Notes under the pieces: generated by a model
Seen by the model: the letters and a program-made list of their open reading frames with translations, nothing else
Told to the model about the DNA's origin: nothing
Database searches by the model: none
In this document: positions 50,400 through 58,834 of the stretch, one piece after another
How positions within the stretch are numbered: position 1 is the first letter of the stretch
Layout of the letters: each line of letters begins with the position of its first letter
Assembly (NCBI GenBank): GCA_001899085.1
Contig: MKVB01000008.1
Location: 43,938 to 107,937 of the forward strand
DNA from: Devosia sp. 66-14
GTDB lineage: Bacteria > Pseudomonadota > Alphaproteobacteria > Rhizobiales > Devosiaceae
Direction of reading: 5' to 3'
DNA: 64,000 bases
Made by a program: the position numbers and the translations under genes

Positions 50400-51347
50400 T
50401 CACCCCCACACCTGCCTTGCCCAGTACCCCATCACTCCGATCAGTTCCCGCGCTGCAGGCGTGACCCCGGCCATGATCATGAAGCCGTGCGTGGCGCCGG
50501 GCCATTCGTGGAACGTCACCGCATTGCCGGCTTCTGCCAGCCGGGCGGCGTAGGCGCGGCCTTCGTCGCGGAGCGGATCGTGGTCGGCGGTGACCAGCAG
50601 GGTGGGGCAGAGGCCGCTGAGGTCGGGGGCGAGAAGGGGCGAGGCCTCGGGGTGAGACGGGTCGGCGCCGCCGAGATAGTTGGCGATGTACCAGCGCAGC
50701 GTGGCGCGGGAGAGAAAGAAGCCATGCGCGAACCGGGCGATGCTGGCGCTCTCGTGGGCGAGGTCGGTCGCCGGGTAGATCAGCATCTGGCCACCCAGCC
50801 GGATGCCGGCGGCGCGGGCCCGCAGCGCCAGGGCGGCGGCGAGGTTGGCGCCGGCGCTGTCGCCGGCGAGGATGATACGCTCGCTCGTGAGGCCGAGGCC
50901 GACGCCCTCGGCAATGATCCAGCGCAGCGCCGTCTCGGCATCGTCGAGCCCGGCCGGAAACGGCTGTTCCGGCGCCTTGCGATACTCCACCGACAGCAGG
51001 TTGCAGCCGGCGGCCTTTGCCAAGGCGCGGGCGGCGCCATCGTGGGTGTCGAGGCTGCCGACCACCCAGCCGCCGCCATGCAGGAACAGGATCGTCCCCG
51101 TGCTGCTGCCGCCCCGATAGAGGCGGCAGCGGAAAGCGGGGTCGCCGAGGGTGAAGGTGCGTGGCGTGGGCAGCTCGTCCGGCAGATCCCAATGGCCGGC
51201 GAGACCAAGTTCGGAGGCGGCGCGCGCCTTGATGACGCCGAGCTGGTCGTTGCTGAGGGTGCCGGCCCGCTCGGCGGCCTCGAGCATCAGGCGCAATTCA
51301 GGCCTCAGGCGCGACCGGTCGGGGCGCCCGTCGTCAAGATCTTCCAA
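50400..51347 (-). CDS. Alpha/beta hydrolase of the hormone-sensitive-lipase family
   Basis: 315 residues. LFLHGGGWVVGS near residue 89 (oxyanion hole), YRKAPEQPFPAGLDD near 122, nucleophile GDSAGAN near 163, acid TADHDPLRDEG near 252 and histidine GATHGFM near 283. It is an esterase or lipase of the HSL group. It is followed by a 164-base gap to the ATPase gene and is divergent from the 51507 importer, so it could de-esterify the importer's substrate, but that is a guess. Confidence 0.88.
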   Translation of the reverse strand: MEDLDDGRPDRSRLRPELRLMLEAAERAGTLSNDQLGVIKARAASELGLAGHWDLPDELPTPRTFTLGDPAFRCRLYRGGSSTGTILFLHGGGWVVGSLDTHDGAARALAKAAGCNLLSVEYRKAPEQPFPAGLDDAETALRWIIAEGVGLGLTSERIILAGDSAGANLAAALALRARAAGIRLGGQMLIYPATDLAHESASIARFAHGFFLSRATLRWYIANYLGGADPSHPEASPLLAPDLSGLCPTLLVTADHDPLRDEGRAYAARLAEAGNAVTFHEWPGATHGFMIMAGVTPAARELIGVMGYWARQVWG

Positions 51348-51410
51348 GCGCCGCTCTCCCTTGCAGGCGGCGCCATAACAGCAGAGGCACGGCGAAAGTC
51401 AATGAAAAGA

Positions 51411-51426
51411 ATATTGCATGCGATAT
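51411..51426. promoter_or_regulatory. Near-perfect palindrome upstream of the 51507 importer
   Basis: ATATTGCATGCGATAT is a 16-base palindrome with one mismatched pair around a perfect GCATGC centre. Its position, 80 bases before the binding-protein start in the divergent region, suggests an operator for a LacI- or GntR-type regulator not encoded nearby. Confidence 0.45.
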
Positions 51427-51506
51427 GCGTTAGTGTTACGCCTTTAACCAGAGTGGATGCTGCCCGAGGAGGATTGGGAGGCATCCGCCGACAAAGGGAG
51501 AAGATC

Positions 51507-52541
51507 ATGCAGGTTACCCGTATGCGCGGCGCGCTCGCCGTGGGCCTCGCCTTGGGCGTGGCATTGTCGCCGCTCGCCGCTCTGGCGTCCGACAACAAGA
51601 TTGCCCTCGTGCCTGGTGGACCGCACCCGTATTTCGCGCCCTGGGAGCAGGCGGCGGCCGATGCACAGAAGGATTTCGGCATCGCCGCGGTCGAGTACAA
51701 AGTGCCGGCCGAATGGAAGCTGGAGCTGCAGACCGAGCTGTTCGAGAGCCTCGCGGCGCAGGGCTATGCCGGCATCGGCTACTTCCCGGGTGATGCGGTT
51801 GGCGTCAACTCGACGATCGCCGAGCTCAAGGCCTCGGACATTCCGGCGGTGGCGCTGGGCGGCTGCGCGCTGGATCCGACCGATACGGCGTTCTGCATGG
51901 CGACGGACGTCTACGCCTCGGCCTATCTCGGCACCAAGGCGCTGATCGAGGCGATGGGCGGCAAGGGCGCTGTGGTGCATCTGGCCGGGCTTCTCGTCGA
52001 CCCCAACACCACGCTGCGCGTACAGGCGGTGGAAAAGGCCGTGGCCGAGACCAATGGCGCGGTGACGCTGCTGCAGACGCTGGGCGACACCGACAACCAG
52101 GAACAGGGCGACCAGAAGATCAACGCGCTGCTCGCCGCGCAGAAGGACCAGATCGGCGGGATGATCGCCACCGGCTACATTTCCTCGGTGGTGGCCGCCA
52201 CGGCGCTGAAGAATCTCGGCGACAAGAAGATCAAGCTGATCGGCATCGACGACGACAAGATCGTGCTCGACGGCATCAAGGACGGCTTCGTTGCCGGCAC
52301 CATGGCGCAGAACCCCTATGGACAGGGCTATATCGGCGCCTATGCGGTGGACCTGCTGGCCGAGGGCTGCACGGTGAAGGCGGATGCGCCGTTCATCACA
52401 ACGCCACAGACGGCACGGTTCATCGACTCCGGCACGCTGCTGATCAATGCGGCCAACCTCGAGAGCTACAAGGACGACCTCAAGAAGCTGACCGGCGAAC
52501 TGCAGGCGAGCTTCAAGGACAAGTTCCTCAGCTGCCCGTGA
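51507..52541 (+). CDS. Sugar ABC transporter substrate-binding protein
   Basis: 344 residues from ATG 51507 with AAAGGGAGAAG upstream and a Sec signal ending ALA near residue 28. NKIALVPGGPHPYFAPWEQAA near residue 31 and GIGYFPGDAVGVNSTIAELKAS near 90 identify a type I periplasmic binding protein of the ribose class. Two permease genes and a two-domain ATPase gene follow. The ligand is unknown. A GC-rich hairpin and a palindromic repeat lie directly downstream. Confidence 0.85.
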   Translation: MQVTRMRGALAVGLALGVALSPLAALASDNKIALVPGGPHPYFAPWEQAAADAQKDFGIAAVEYKVPAEWKLELQTELFESLAAQGYAGIGYFPGDAVGVNSTIAELKASDIPAVALGGCALDPTDTAFCMATDVYASAYLGTKALIEAMGGKGAVVHLAGLLVDPNTTLRVQAVEKAVAETNGAVTLLQTLGDTDNQEQGDQKINALLAAQKDQIGGMIATGYISSVVAATALKNLGDKKIKLIGIDDDKIVLDGIKDGFVAGTMAQNPYGQGYIGAYAVDLLAEGCTVKADAPFITTPQTARFIDSGTLLINAANLESYKDDLKKLTGELQASFKDKFLSCP

Positions 52542-52552
52542 TCGAGTGACGC

Positions 52553-52579
52553 GGAGGTGGAGTGATCCACTCCACCTCC
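52553..52579. terminator. Hairpin after the binding-protein gene
   Basis: GGAGGTGGAGTG and CACTCCACCTCC are perfect 12-base arms with an ATC loop, starting 12 bases after the stop. There is no U-tract, so it is likelier to protect the 3' end of the binding-protein RNA than to terminate fully. Confidence 0.6.
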
Positions 52580-52590
52580 ATACCCACCGG

Positions 52591-52672
52591 ATGTCATCCC
52601 AGCGAAAGCTGGGACCCATCCAACAGCCCGGACATGAGGCGAGTTGGGTCCCTGCTTTCGCAGGGATGACAC
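52591..52672. repeat. Palindromic repeat, diverged family A
   Basis: ATGTCATCCCAGCGAAAGC and GCTTTCGCAGGGATGACAC form the arms, with GGGACCCA and TGGGTCCC inside. It has the same GTCAT-CCC...GGG-ATGAC frame as the elements at 4782 and 36339 but different sequence. It lies between the binding-protein and first permease genes. Confidence 0.65.
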
Positions 52673-52729
52673 CGAGTAGGAGGAGCGGTTGATGCTCCTC
52701 ACTGCCGTTGCTTCTTCGAGTACCCCGCA

Positions 52730-53791
52730 ATGACCTCTGCGCTTGACGCCGAGCCTCGTCCGAGTTCAGCCTCGGCCATGGACCCGGCCCCCCGCCGTAC
52801 GCTCACTTCGTTGCTGCTTCGCGGCTCGACGCAGGCCGGGTTGTTCGTGATCCTCGTGGTGCTGTGGGTGGTGTTCGCCAACCTGGCGCCGGGGTTCCTG
52901 TCGAAGTTCAACCTCAACTCGCTGCTGCGTTCGGTGGCGGTCGATATCGTCGTCGGTTTCGCCCAGATGGTGGTGCTGGCGACCGGCGGGATGAACCTCT
53001 CGGTCGGGGCGATCGGGGTCTGCGCGGTGATGTTCTCGGGCTACCTGATGCAGGTGCTGGGGCTGCCGATCCCGGTGGCGATTGCCGGTACGCTGGCGCT
53101 GGGCGCCTTGCTCGGCTGGCTCAACGGCTTTGCCATCGTCAAGACCGGGGTGAACAGCTTCGTGGTGACGCTGGCGAGCGCCAGCCTGTTCTCGGGCGGC
53201 ATGCTGATCCTCACCAAGGCGGTGCCGCTCAACGGCCTGCCGGCCGAGTTCGGCGCGTTCGGCAAGAGCGCCGTGGGTCCCGCGATCGGCAGCATGCCGG
53301 CGATCCCCAGCCTCGCCGTGGTGGCGCTGGCGATCGGGCTCGGGCTCTATGTGCTGTTCAAGCATTCGACGCTGGGCCGGCAGATCCTCGCGGTGGGCGC
53401 CAATGCACGGGCCGCCGAGATGAGCGGCATTCCGGTCGATCGTACCATCGTCTTCGTCCATGCGCTGTCAGGGGCGCTTGCCGCAGCGGCGGCGCTGATG
53501 CTGACCGCGCGGCTGGCGGCGGCGATGCCGGCGGTGGCGGGTGACGACTGGTTGCTGCCGAGCTTCCTCGCGCCGGTGATCGGCGGCACGGCATTGTCGG
53601 GCGGCATCGTCTCGGTGGTGGGCACCATCCTTGGAGCGCTGCTGGTCTCGACCATCCGCTCGGGCCTGCTGGTCCTGGAGATCGGCAATTTCTGGCTGCC
53701 GCTGTTCCTCGGGGCGTTCCTGCTCGCGGCGATCCTCGTCGAGCGCGGGCGCGCCGCCTATGTGGCGCGAGAGCAGGCGAGGCGGGCGTGA
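52730..53791 (+). CDS. Sugar ABC transporter permease (RbsC class), first copy
   Basis: 353 residues with a long cytoplasmic N-terminus (~40 residues) before GLFVILVVLWVVFANLAPGF. The motifs TGGMNLSVGAIGVCAVM near residue 86 and SFVVTLASASLFSGGMLIL near residue 144 and the C-terminal IGGTALSGGIVSVVGTI are those of CUT2 permeases. Its TGA overlaps the second permease start by one base. Confidence 0.9.
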   Translation: MTSALDAEPRPSSASAMDPAPRRTLTSLLLRGSTQAGLFVILVVLWVVFANLAPGFLSKFNLNSLLRSVAVDIVVGFAQMVVLATGGMNLSVGAIGVCAVMFSGYLMQVLGLPIPVAIAGTLALGALLGWLNGFAIVKTGVNSFVVTLASASLFSGGMLILTKAVPLNGLPAEFGAFGKSAVGPAIGSMPAIPSLAVVALAIGLGLYVLFKHSTLGRQILAVGANARAAEMSGIPVDRTIVFVHALSGALAAAAALMLTARLAAAMPAVAGDDWLLPSFLAPVIGGTALSGGIVSVVGTILGALLVSTIRSGLLVLEIGNFWLPLFLGAFLLAAILVERGRAAYVAREQARRA

Positions 53792-54735
53792 TGGGCGCGT
53801 TCTTCCGCCTGCAATGGTCGGGCATCCTCGTCGGTATCATTGCCGGCGGCATCGCCCTGGCGCTGAGTGCACCGGCGTTCCTCAGCGAATTCAACCTGTT
53901 CGTGTTGCTGCGTTCGATCTGCGTGTCGCTGCTGGTCGCCTATGCGCAGATGGTGATGCTCGGCGTGGGGCAGATGAACCTCTCGGTCGGCGCATTGGGC
54001 GGGCTGGTGGCGGTGGTCACCGGCGGGCTGATGGATGCGCTGGGCGTACCGACTCTGCCGGCGATCATGATCGGGGTGGCGGCGGGCGGGGCGGCCGGTT
54101 TCGTCAATGGCTGGCTGACGGTCAGAACCGGGATCAACGGCTTCATCGTCACCCTGGCGACTGCGTCGGCGTTCGCCGGCATCAACCTCGGGATCACCAA
54201 AGCGGTGCCGTTCTACAACCTGCCGGCGGATTTCGTGGCGTTCGGCAACGGCCGGGTGGGGCTGTTTCCGCTGCTGCTGATCGTGCCGCTGCTGGTCACC
54301 GTGGTGCTGGCGCTGTTCTTTGCGCGTGCGGTGCCTGGCCGGCACATGCTGGCGGTGGGCGGCAACGCCCCGGCGGCGCAGCTCAGCGGCGTATCGGTGC
54401 CTCGGGCGATCATTTCGGCGCATGTGCTGTCGGGGCTGCTGGCGGCAGTGGCGGGCGTTCTCGCGGTGGCGCAGCTCGGCTCGGCGCAGCCCACCATCGG
54501 CTCGGACTGGCTGCTGATCTCGTTCGCGGCGCCGATCATCGGCGGGGCGAGCCTCGCCGGCGGCGCGATCTCGATCGTCGGTACGCTGCTCGCGGTGGTG
54601 CTGATCGGGCTGATCCAGAACGCCATGGTGCTGGTCAAGGTCGACCCCTACTGGGTGCAGTTCCTGCTCGGGGCGCTGATCCTCGCGGCGGTGTGGTTCA
54701 ACCGCTATCGCGCCATCAAGGTGGGAGAGATCTGA
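53791..54735 (+). CDS. Sugar ABC transporter permease (RbsC class), second copy
   Basis: 314 residues from ATG 53791 (a GTG at 53788 is in frame). It is homologous to the preceding permease: VGQMNLSVGALGGLVAVVTG near residue 63, GFIVTLATASAFAGINLG near 117, IIGGASLAGGAISIVGTL near 250. Two different permeases suggest a heterodimeric channel. The stop overlaps the ATPase start by one base. Confidence 0.9.
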   Translation: MGAFFRLQWSGILVGIIAGGIALALSAPAFLSEFNLFVLLRSICVSLLVAYAQMVMLGVGQMNLSVGALGGLVAVVTGGLMDALGVPTLPAIMIGVAAGGAAGFVNGWLTVRTGINGFIVTLATASAFAGINLGITKAVPFYNLPADFVAFGNGRVGLFPLLLIVPLLVTVVLALFFARAVPGRHMLAVGGNAPAAQLSGVSVPRAIISAHVLSGLLAAVAGVLAVAQLGSAQPTIGSDWLLISFAAPIIGGASLAGGAISIVGTLLAVVLIGLIQNAMVLVKVDPYWVQFLLGALILAAVWFNRYRAIKVGEI

Positions 54736-56255
54736 TGGCGCTGACGGTCGACAAGGCGAGCAAGTCGTTCCCCGGCGTCCGGGCGCTGAAGGATGCGTCG
54801 CTGGAGCTCCGGTCCGGCGAAGTGCACGCCCTGATGGGCGAAAACGGCGCCGGCAAATCGACACTGATCAAGATCATCACCGGCGTGCACCGGCCGGATG
54901 GTGGGCGGCTGCTGCTCGACGGGCAGGACGTTTTGTTCGCGAGCCCGCGCGATGCGATCCGGCTGGGGATCTCGGCGGTGCACCAGGAGCGCAACCTGAT
55001 CCCGCGCTTCTCGGTGGCCGAGAACATCCTGCTCGAGAACCTGCCGCGGCGCACCGGGCTGGTGGATTACGCCAGGGCCAATGCCGAGGCGAAGAAATAT
55101 CTCGAAATGATCGGGCTCGTGGTCGATACGCGAACCGAGGTGCGGCACCTGAGCGTGGCGCAGATGCAGATGGTGGAGATCGCCAAGGCGCTGAGCCACG
55201 AGGCCAAGGTGCTGCTGCTCGACGAGCCCACGGCGTCGCTGACCGGCGAGGAAGCCGACGCGCTGTTCGCGCTGGTGCAGCGGCTCAAGGCGCAGGGCGC
55301 GGCAATCCTGTTCGTCTCGCACAAGCTCGAGGAAGTGCTGGCGATCTCGGATCGGGTGACGGTGCTGCGCGATGGCGAGACCACGCTGATCGGCGAGCCG
55401 ATGGCCAACATGACGCGCGGCCGGCTGATCGAGGCGATGATCGGGCGGGCCGAGCGCATCGCGGTGGTGCGGCCGCCCAAGGCTGCGACGGGCGCGGTCA
55501 AGCTGGAGGCCAGCGGCGTCGCCACGGCCGCCGGGCATCGCGACATCTCGTTTACCGTGCGGCGCGGCGAGATTCTCGGGCTCTACGGGTTGGTGGGCGC
55601 CGGACGAACCGAGCTGGCGCGAGCGCTGGTGGGGAAAGACAAGCTCAGCGGCGGGACCCTGTCGATCGACGGCAAGCCGGCGGTGATCCGCTCGGTCGAG
55701 GAGGCGCTGAAGCGGCACCGCATCGGCTATCTCAGCGAAGACCGCAAGTATGAGGGCGTGGTGCTGCTGCACCCGATCCGCTTCAACGTGGCGATGACCA
55801 TCTGGGACCGGCTGGCGCGGTTCCTCGGCTTCCAGACGGCGGCCGGCGAACGCCGGGCGACCGAACCCTTCGCGCGGCAGCTCGAAATCCGCACGCCCAG
55901 CCTCGAACAGTCGGTGGGGAACCTGTCGGGGGGCAACCAGCAGAAGGTGTCGCTGGCCAAATGGCTGGCGGCCAAGGTCGACCTGCTCATCATCGACGAG
56001 CCGACGGTGGGGATCGACATCAAGACCAAGGCCTATATCCACGAGCTGATCGGCAAGCTGGCGGACGATGGGCTGGCGATCCTGCTGATCTCGTCGGAGC
56101 TGCCGGAAATGGTGGCGCTGGCCGACCGCATCCTGGTGATGCACGAGTTCCGCATCGTCGACGGTTTCGACAATGATCGCAGCTACGAGGCGATGAGCCG
56201 CAAGGTGATGGGGGCGATCCACCGGCGCTCGGATGAGGCGGTGGCGGTGGAGTAG
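54735..56255 (+). CDS. Sugar ABC transporter ATP-binding protein, two ABC domains (RbsA class)
   Basis: 506 residues. Domain 1: Walker A GENGAGKST near residue 36, signature LSVAQMQMVEIAKAL near 140, Walker B VLLLDEPTASL. Domain 2 starts near residue 255 with GLVGAGRTE in place of a normal Walker A, then LSEDRKYEGVVLLHPI, signature LSGGNQQKVSLAKWL near 398 and LLIIDEPTVGID. It completes the importer encoded from 51507. A family-B palindrome begins five bases after its stop. Confidence 0.92.
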   Translation: MALTVDKASKSFPGVRALKDASLELRSGEVHALMGENGAGKSTLIKIITGVHRPDGGRLLLDGQDVLFASPRDAIRLGISAVHQERNLIPRFSVAENILLENLPRRTGLVDYARANAEAKKYLEMIGLVVDTRTEVRHLSVAQMQMVEIAKALSHEAKVLLLDEPTASLTGEEADALFALVQRLKAQGAAILFVSHKLEEVLAISDRVTVLRDGETTLIGEPMANMTRGRLIEAMIGRAERIAVVRPPKAATGAVKLEASGVATAAGHRDISFTVRRGEILGLYGLVGAGRTELARALVGKDKLSGGTLSIDGKPAVIRSVEEALKRHRIGYLSEDRKYEGVVLLHPIRFNVAMTIWDRLARFLGFQTAAGERRATEPFARQLEIRTPSLEQSVGNLSGGNQQKVSLAKWLAAKVDLLIIDEPTVGIDIKTKAYIHELIGKLADDGLAILLISSELPEMVALADRILVMHEFRIVDGFDNDRSYEAMSRKVMGAIHRRSDEAVAVE

Positions 56256-56259
56256 GCCC

Positions 56260-56373
56260 TTCACCTCTCCCTTGGGGGAGAGGTCGACGCGCAGCGTCGG
56301 GTGAGGGGGCCTTTCGCTCGGTGTTTGCGGCAAGGCCCCCTCACCCTGACCCTCTCCCCCGAGGGAGAGGGGA
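56260..56373. repeat. Long inverted repeat, family B
   Basis: CACCTCTCCCTTGGGGGAGAGG and CCCTCTCCCCCGAGGGAGAGG form nested hairpins, with GGGTGAGGGGGCCT and AGGCCCCCTCACCC as the inner arms. It separates the importer operon from kynU; kynU begins 56 bases after the element. Confidence 0.75.
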
Positions 56374-56428
56374 CGATGGGGGCAAGGCCGGTGGACAACA
56401 GGGTGCTTCGGGTGCTGTAGAAGACGCC

Positions 56429-57649
56429 ATGACCGACATCACCGCCCTCGACGCCGCTGACCCGTTTGCCCGCACGCGAACCCTGTTCGACCTGCCTGAT
56501 GGCATCATCTATCTCGATGGCAATTCGCTCGGGGCGCTGCCGCGCGCGGTGAAGGGGCGGATGGCCGAGGTGGTGGCCACGCAATGGGGCGAGGGGCTGA
56601 TCCGCAGCTGGAACACACATGACTGGATCGACCTGCCGGGACGGGTGGGCGATCGGATCGCCCGGCTGGTCGGCGCCGCTCCGAAGACCGTGATGGTGGC
56701 CGACTCCACTTCGGTCAACCTGTTCAAGGTGCTGGTGACGGCGCTGCGGCTCAGGCCTGGTCGCAAGGTGATCGTCTCGGAGCGAGGGAATTTCCCCACC
56801 GACGCTTATGTCGCGGCAGGTGTCGCAGAACTGCTGGGGCAGGGGCATGAGCTGCGACTGGTGGAGGCAGATGCGATCGCCGCCGCGCTCGGCGAGGATG
56901 TGGCGGTGCTGTTACTGACCGAGGTCAACTATCGCACCGGCGCGAAGCTCGACATGGCCGGGCTGACGGCGATGGCGCACGCGGCGGGCGCGCTGACGAT
57001 CTGGGACCTTTGCCACTCGGCCGGGGCGTTTCCGGTCGAGCTGGGCGGCGCAGCTGCCGATTTCGCCGTCGGCTGCGGCTACAAATATCTCAATGGCGGG
57101 CCCGGGGCGCCGGCCTTCGTCTATGCCGCACCGCGACATCTGGATGGGCTGCGGCAGCCGCTGACCGGGTGGTTGGGCCATGCGGCGCCGTTCAGCTTTG
57201 CCGAGGCCTATCGGCCGGCCGAGGGCATCGGGGCAATGCGGGTCGGAACGCCGCCGGTGCTGTCGATGTCGGCGCTAGATGCGGCGCTCGACGTGTTCGA
57301 CGGCGTCGATCTCGGCGCGCTGCGGGCCAAGGCGGACCAGCTGTTCGAGCTGTTCACCAGCGAGGTGAAGCGGCTGGCGCCGGAACTGGAACTGGCGACG
57401 CCCGGTGAGGCGGCGCGGCGCGGCACGCAGGTGTCGCTGCGGCATCCCGAGGCCTATGCGGTGATGCAGGCGCTGATCGCGCGCGGGGTGATCGGCGATT
57501 TTCGCGAACCCGACATCCTGCGCTTCGGGCTGACGCCGCTCTATCTCAGCTTCACCGATGTGCAGCGGGCGGCCGGGATAGTCGGTGAGGTGATGCGCAC
57601 CGGCGCCTGGGATCAGCCGCGCTACAAGGTACGGGCCAAAGTGGTGTGA
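56429..57649 (+). CDS. kynU: Kynureninase
   Basis: 406 residues, the usual bacterial length. IIYLDGNSLGALP near residue 28 and the ADSTSVNLFKVL segment near residue 92 match kynureninase. The PLP lysine lies in GCGYKYLNGGPGAP near residue 213, with the PLP aspartate in TIWDLCHSAGAF near 190. It cleaves kynurenine or 3-hydroxykynurenine to anthranilate(s) and alanine. The other tryptophan-degradation genes (kynA, kynB) are not beside it. Confidence 0.94.
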   Translation: MTDITALDAADPFARTRTLFDLPDGIIYLDGNSLGALPRAVKGRMAEVVATQWGEGLIRSWNTHDWIDLPGRVGDRIARLVGAAPKTVMVADSTSVNLFKVLVTALRLRPGRKVIVSERGNFPTDAYVAAGVAELLGQGHELRLVEADAIAAALGEDVAVLLLTEVNYRTGAKLDMAGLTAMAHAAGALTIWDLCHSAGAFPVELGGAAADFAVGCGYKYLNGGPGAPAFVYAAPRHLDGLRQPLTGWLGHAAPFSFAEAYRPAEGIGAMRVGTPPVLSMSALDAALDVFDGVDLGALRAKADQLFELFTSEVKRLAPELELATPGEAARRGTQVSLRHPEAYAVMQALIARGVIGDFREPDILRFGLTPLYLSFTDVQRAAGIVGEVMRTGAWDQPRYKVRAKVV

Positions 57650-57722
57650 GGTCGTTCGTCGCTGTGACACCGCGCGGGGGAAGCGACGGCGCCCGCCCGA
57701 CAAGGGGCCAACCCGAGAAGGC

Positions 57723-58076
57723 CTAAAACAGCTCGGCTTCGCCGTGTACGCCAAAGCTGGCGCTGCCGGAGAGGGCGGGGACGCGCAGCTCGTCGAGCAC
57801 CAGGCTCGACCAGATCTCATCGTAGACCGAGGGCGGAGCGTCCGGCGGCAGGAGCGCGAACTGGCGCACCGCGAGCGCCATGTTCTGGCAGCGCTGCTCG
57901 ATCCGGTCCTGGCCCTGCAGCGCGTTGACGATGATCCGGGCGGCCTGGCGACGGGCCTCGTCAGCGGAGAGCGATTTGTCGGCGAGCAGTTCGAGGGCCT
58001 GCGTCACGCCTTCCACCATGCCGGCGGTCTGGCGTGCTGTTTCATCGAGCTCGCGGGCGAGCCTTTGCAGAGACAT
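57723..58076 (-). CDS. Small helical chemotaxis protein, candidate CheT/CheZ-type phosphatase
   Basis: 117 residues, minus strand, divergent from cheD. It is almost entirely helical and holds a DXXXQ motif: Asp57 and Gln61 in GQDRIEQRCQ, the arrangement of CheZ catalytic residues and of the Sinorhizobium CheT protein that dephosphorylates CheY1. The acidic-hydrophobic C-terminus EAELF may be a response-regulator binding peptide as in CheZ. In Sinorhizobium cheT lies next to cheD; here it is next to cheD but on the opposite strand. The call is inference from motif, size and neighbourhood. Confidence 0.55.
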   Translation of the reverse strand: MSLQRLARELDETARQTAGMVEGVTQALELLADKSLSADEARRQAARIIVNALQGQDRIEQRCQNMALAVRQFALLPPDAPPSVYDEIWSSLVLDELRVPALSGSASFGVHGEAELF

Positions 58077-58204
58077 GTAGACAAAACCCCCGTAGTGCCA
58101 TCGGACCCTAGCGCGGAATCCTGAATGGCTCCTTGCGAATGCAGGACAGTCAGGGTGGACCCGAAGCTTTTGGTTAGCGCTTCACTAAGGAATTGACGGT
58201 AACG

Positions 58205-58834
58205 ATGACACCCCAAACTATCGGGTCCAACGTTACTATGGTCATGTCGAGTTCACTGCCGCCCGAGTTCGATCGTGGTGTGGTGACGACCGTACACCAG
58301 GGTGATTGCCTGGTGTCGAATGAAGTGGACCTGACCTTCTCGACCGTGCTCGGCAGCTGCATCTCGGCCTGTGTGCGCGACCGCGCCGCCAATGTCGGCG
58401 GGATGAACCATTTCCTGCTCGCCGAACAGTCGGCCTCGGCGGCCGATCGCTACGGCGCCTCGGCCCGTTACGGCGCCTTCGCCATGGAACAGCTGATCAA
58501 CAAGGTGCTCACCCGCGGCACCGGGCGCAAGGCCAACCTCGAGATCAAGGTGTTCGGCGGCGGCAAGATCAATGGCGCGCTCGACGATATCGGGCTCAAG
58601 AACATCGAGTTCGTACGCGAGTTCCTCGCCAATGAAGGCTACGAGATGGCCAAGGAAGATCTCGGCGGCACCTATGCGCGCCGGGTGATGTTCAAGCCCT
58701 ATTCCGGCCGGGCCTTCGTCAAGCGGCTCGACAATGCCGCCAACGCCTCGATCGCGAGGGAAGAACTGGCAGTGGCCGCCAGCCGCCGCAGCGTCATCAC
58801 CAAGCCGGTGCTCGACGACATCGAGCTGTTCTGA
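58205..58834 (+). CDS. cheD: Chemoreceptor glutamine deamidase CheD
   Basis: 209 residues from ATG 58205; TTG 58193 and ATG 58238 or 58244 are in frame and also possible, since no start has a clearly better ribosome-binding site. FSTVLGSCISACVRD near residue 42 has the catalytic cysteine and NVGGMNHFLLAEQ near 62 the histidine; EIKVFGGGKINGAL near 117 is the family loop. The enzyme deamidates receptor glutamines. The C-terminal extension ends in DDIELF. Confidence 0.9.
   Translation: MTPQTIGSNVTMVMSSSLPPEFDRGVVTTVHQGDCLVSNEVDLTFSTVLGSCISACVRDRAANVGGMNHFLLAEQSASAADRYGASARYGAFAMEQLINKVLTRGTGRKANLEIKVFGGGKINGALDDIGLKNIEFVREFLANEGYEMAKEDLGGTYARRVMFKPYSGRAFVKRLDNAANASIAREELAVAASRRSVITKPVLDDIELF

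Noticed and set aside
54705-56333. 542-residue minus-strand frame opposite the second two-domain ATPase
   Set aside because: Shadow of the ATPase at 54735; composition is typical of antisense GC-rich frames.
57650-57722. Possible terminator or small RNA between kynU and the minus-strand chemotaxis gene
   Set aside because: No convincing stem with U-tract was seen in the 73 bases.
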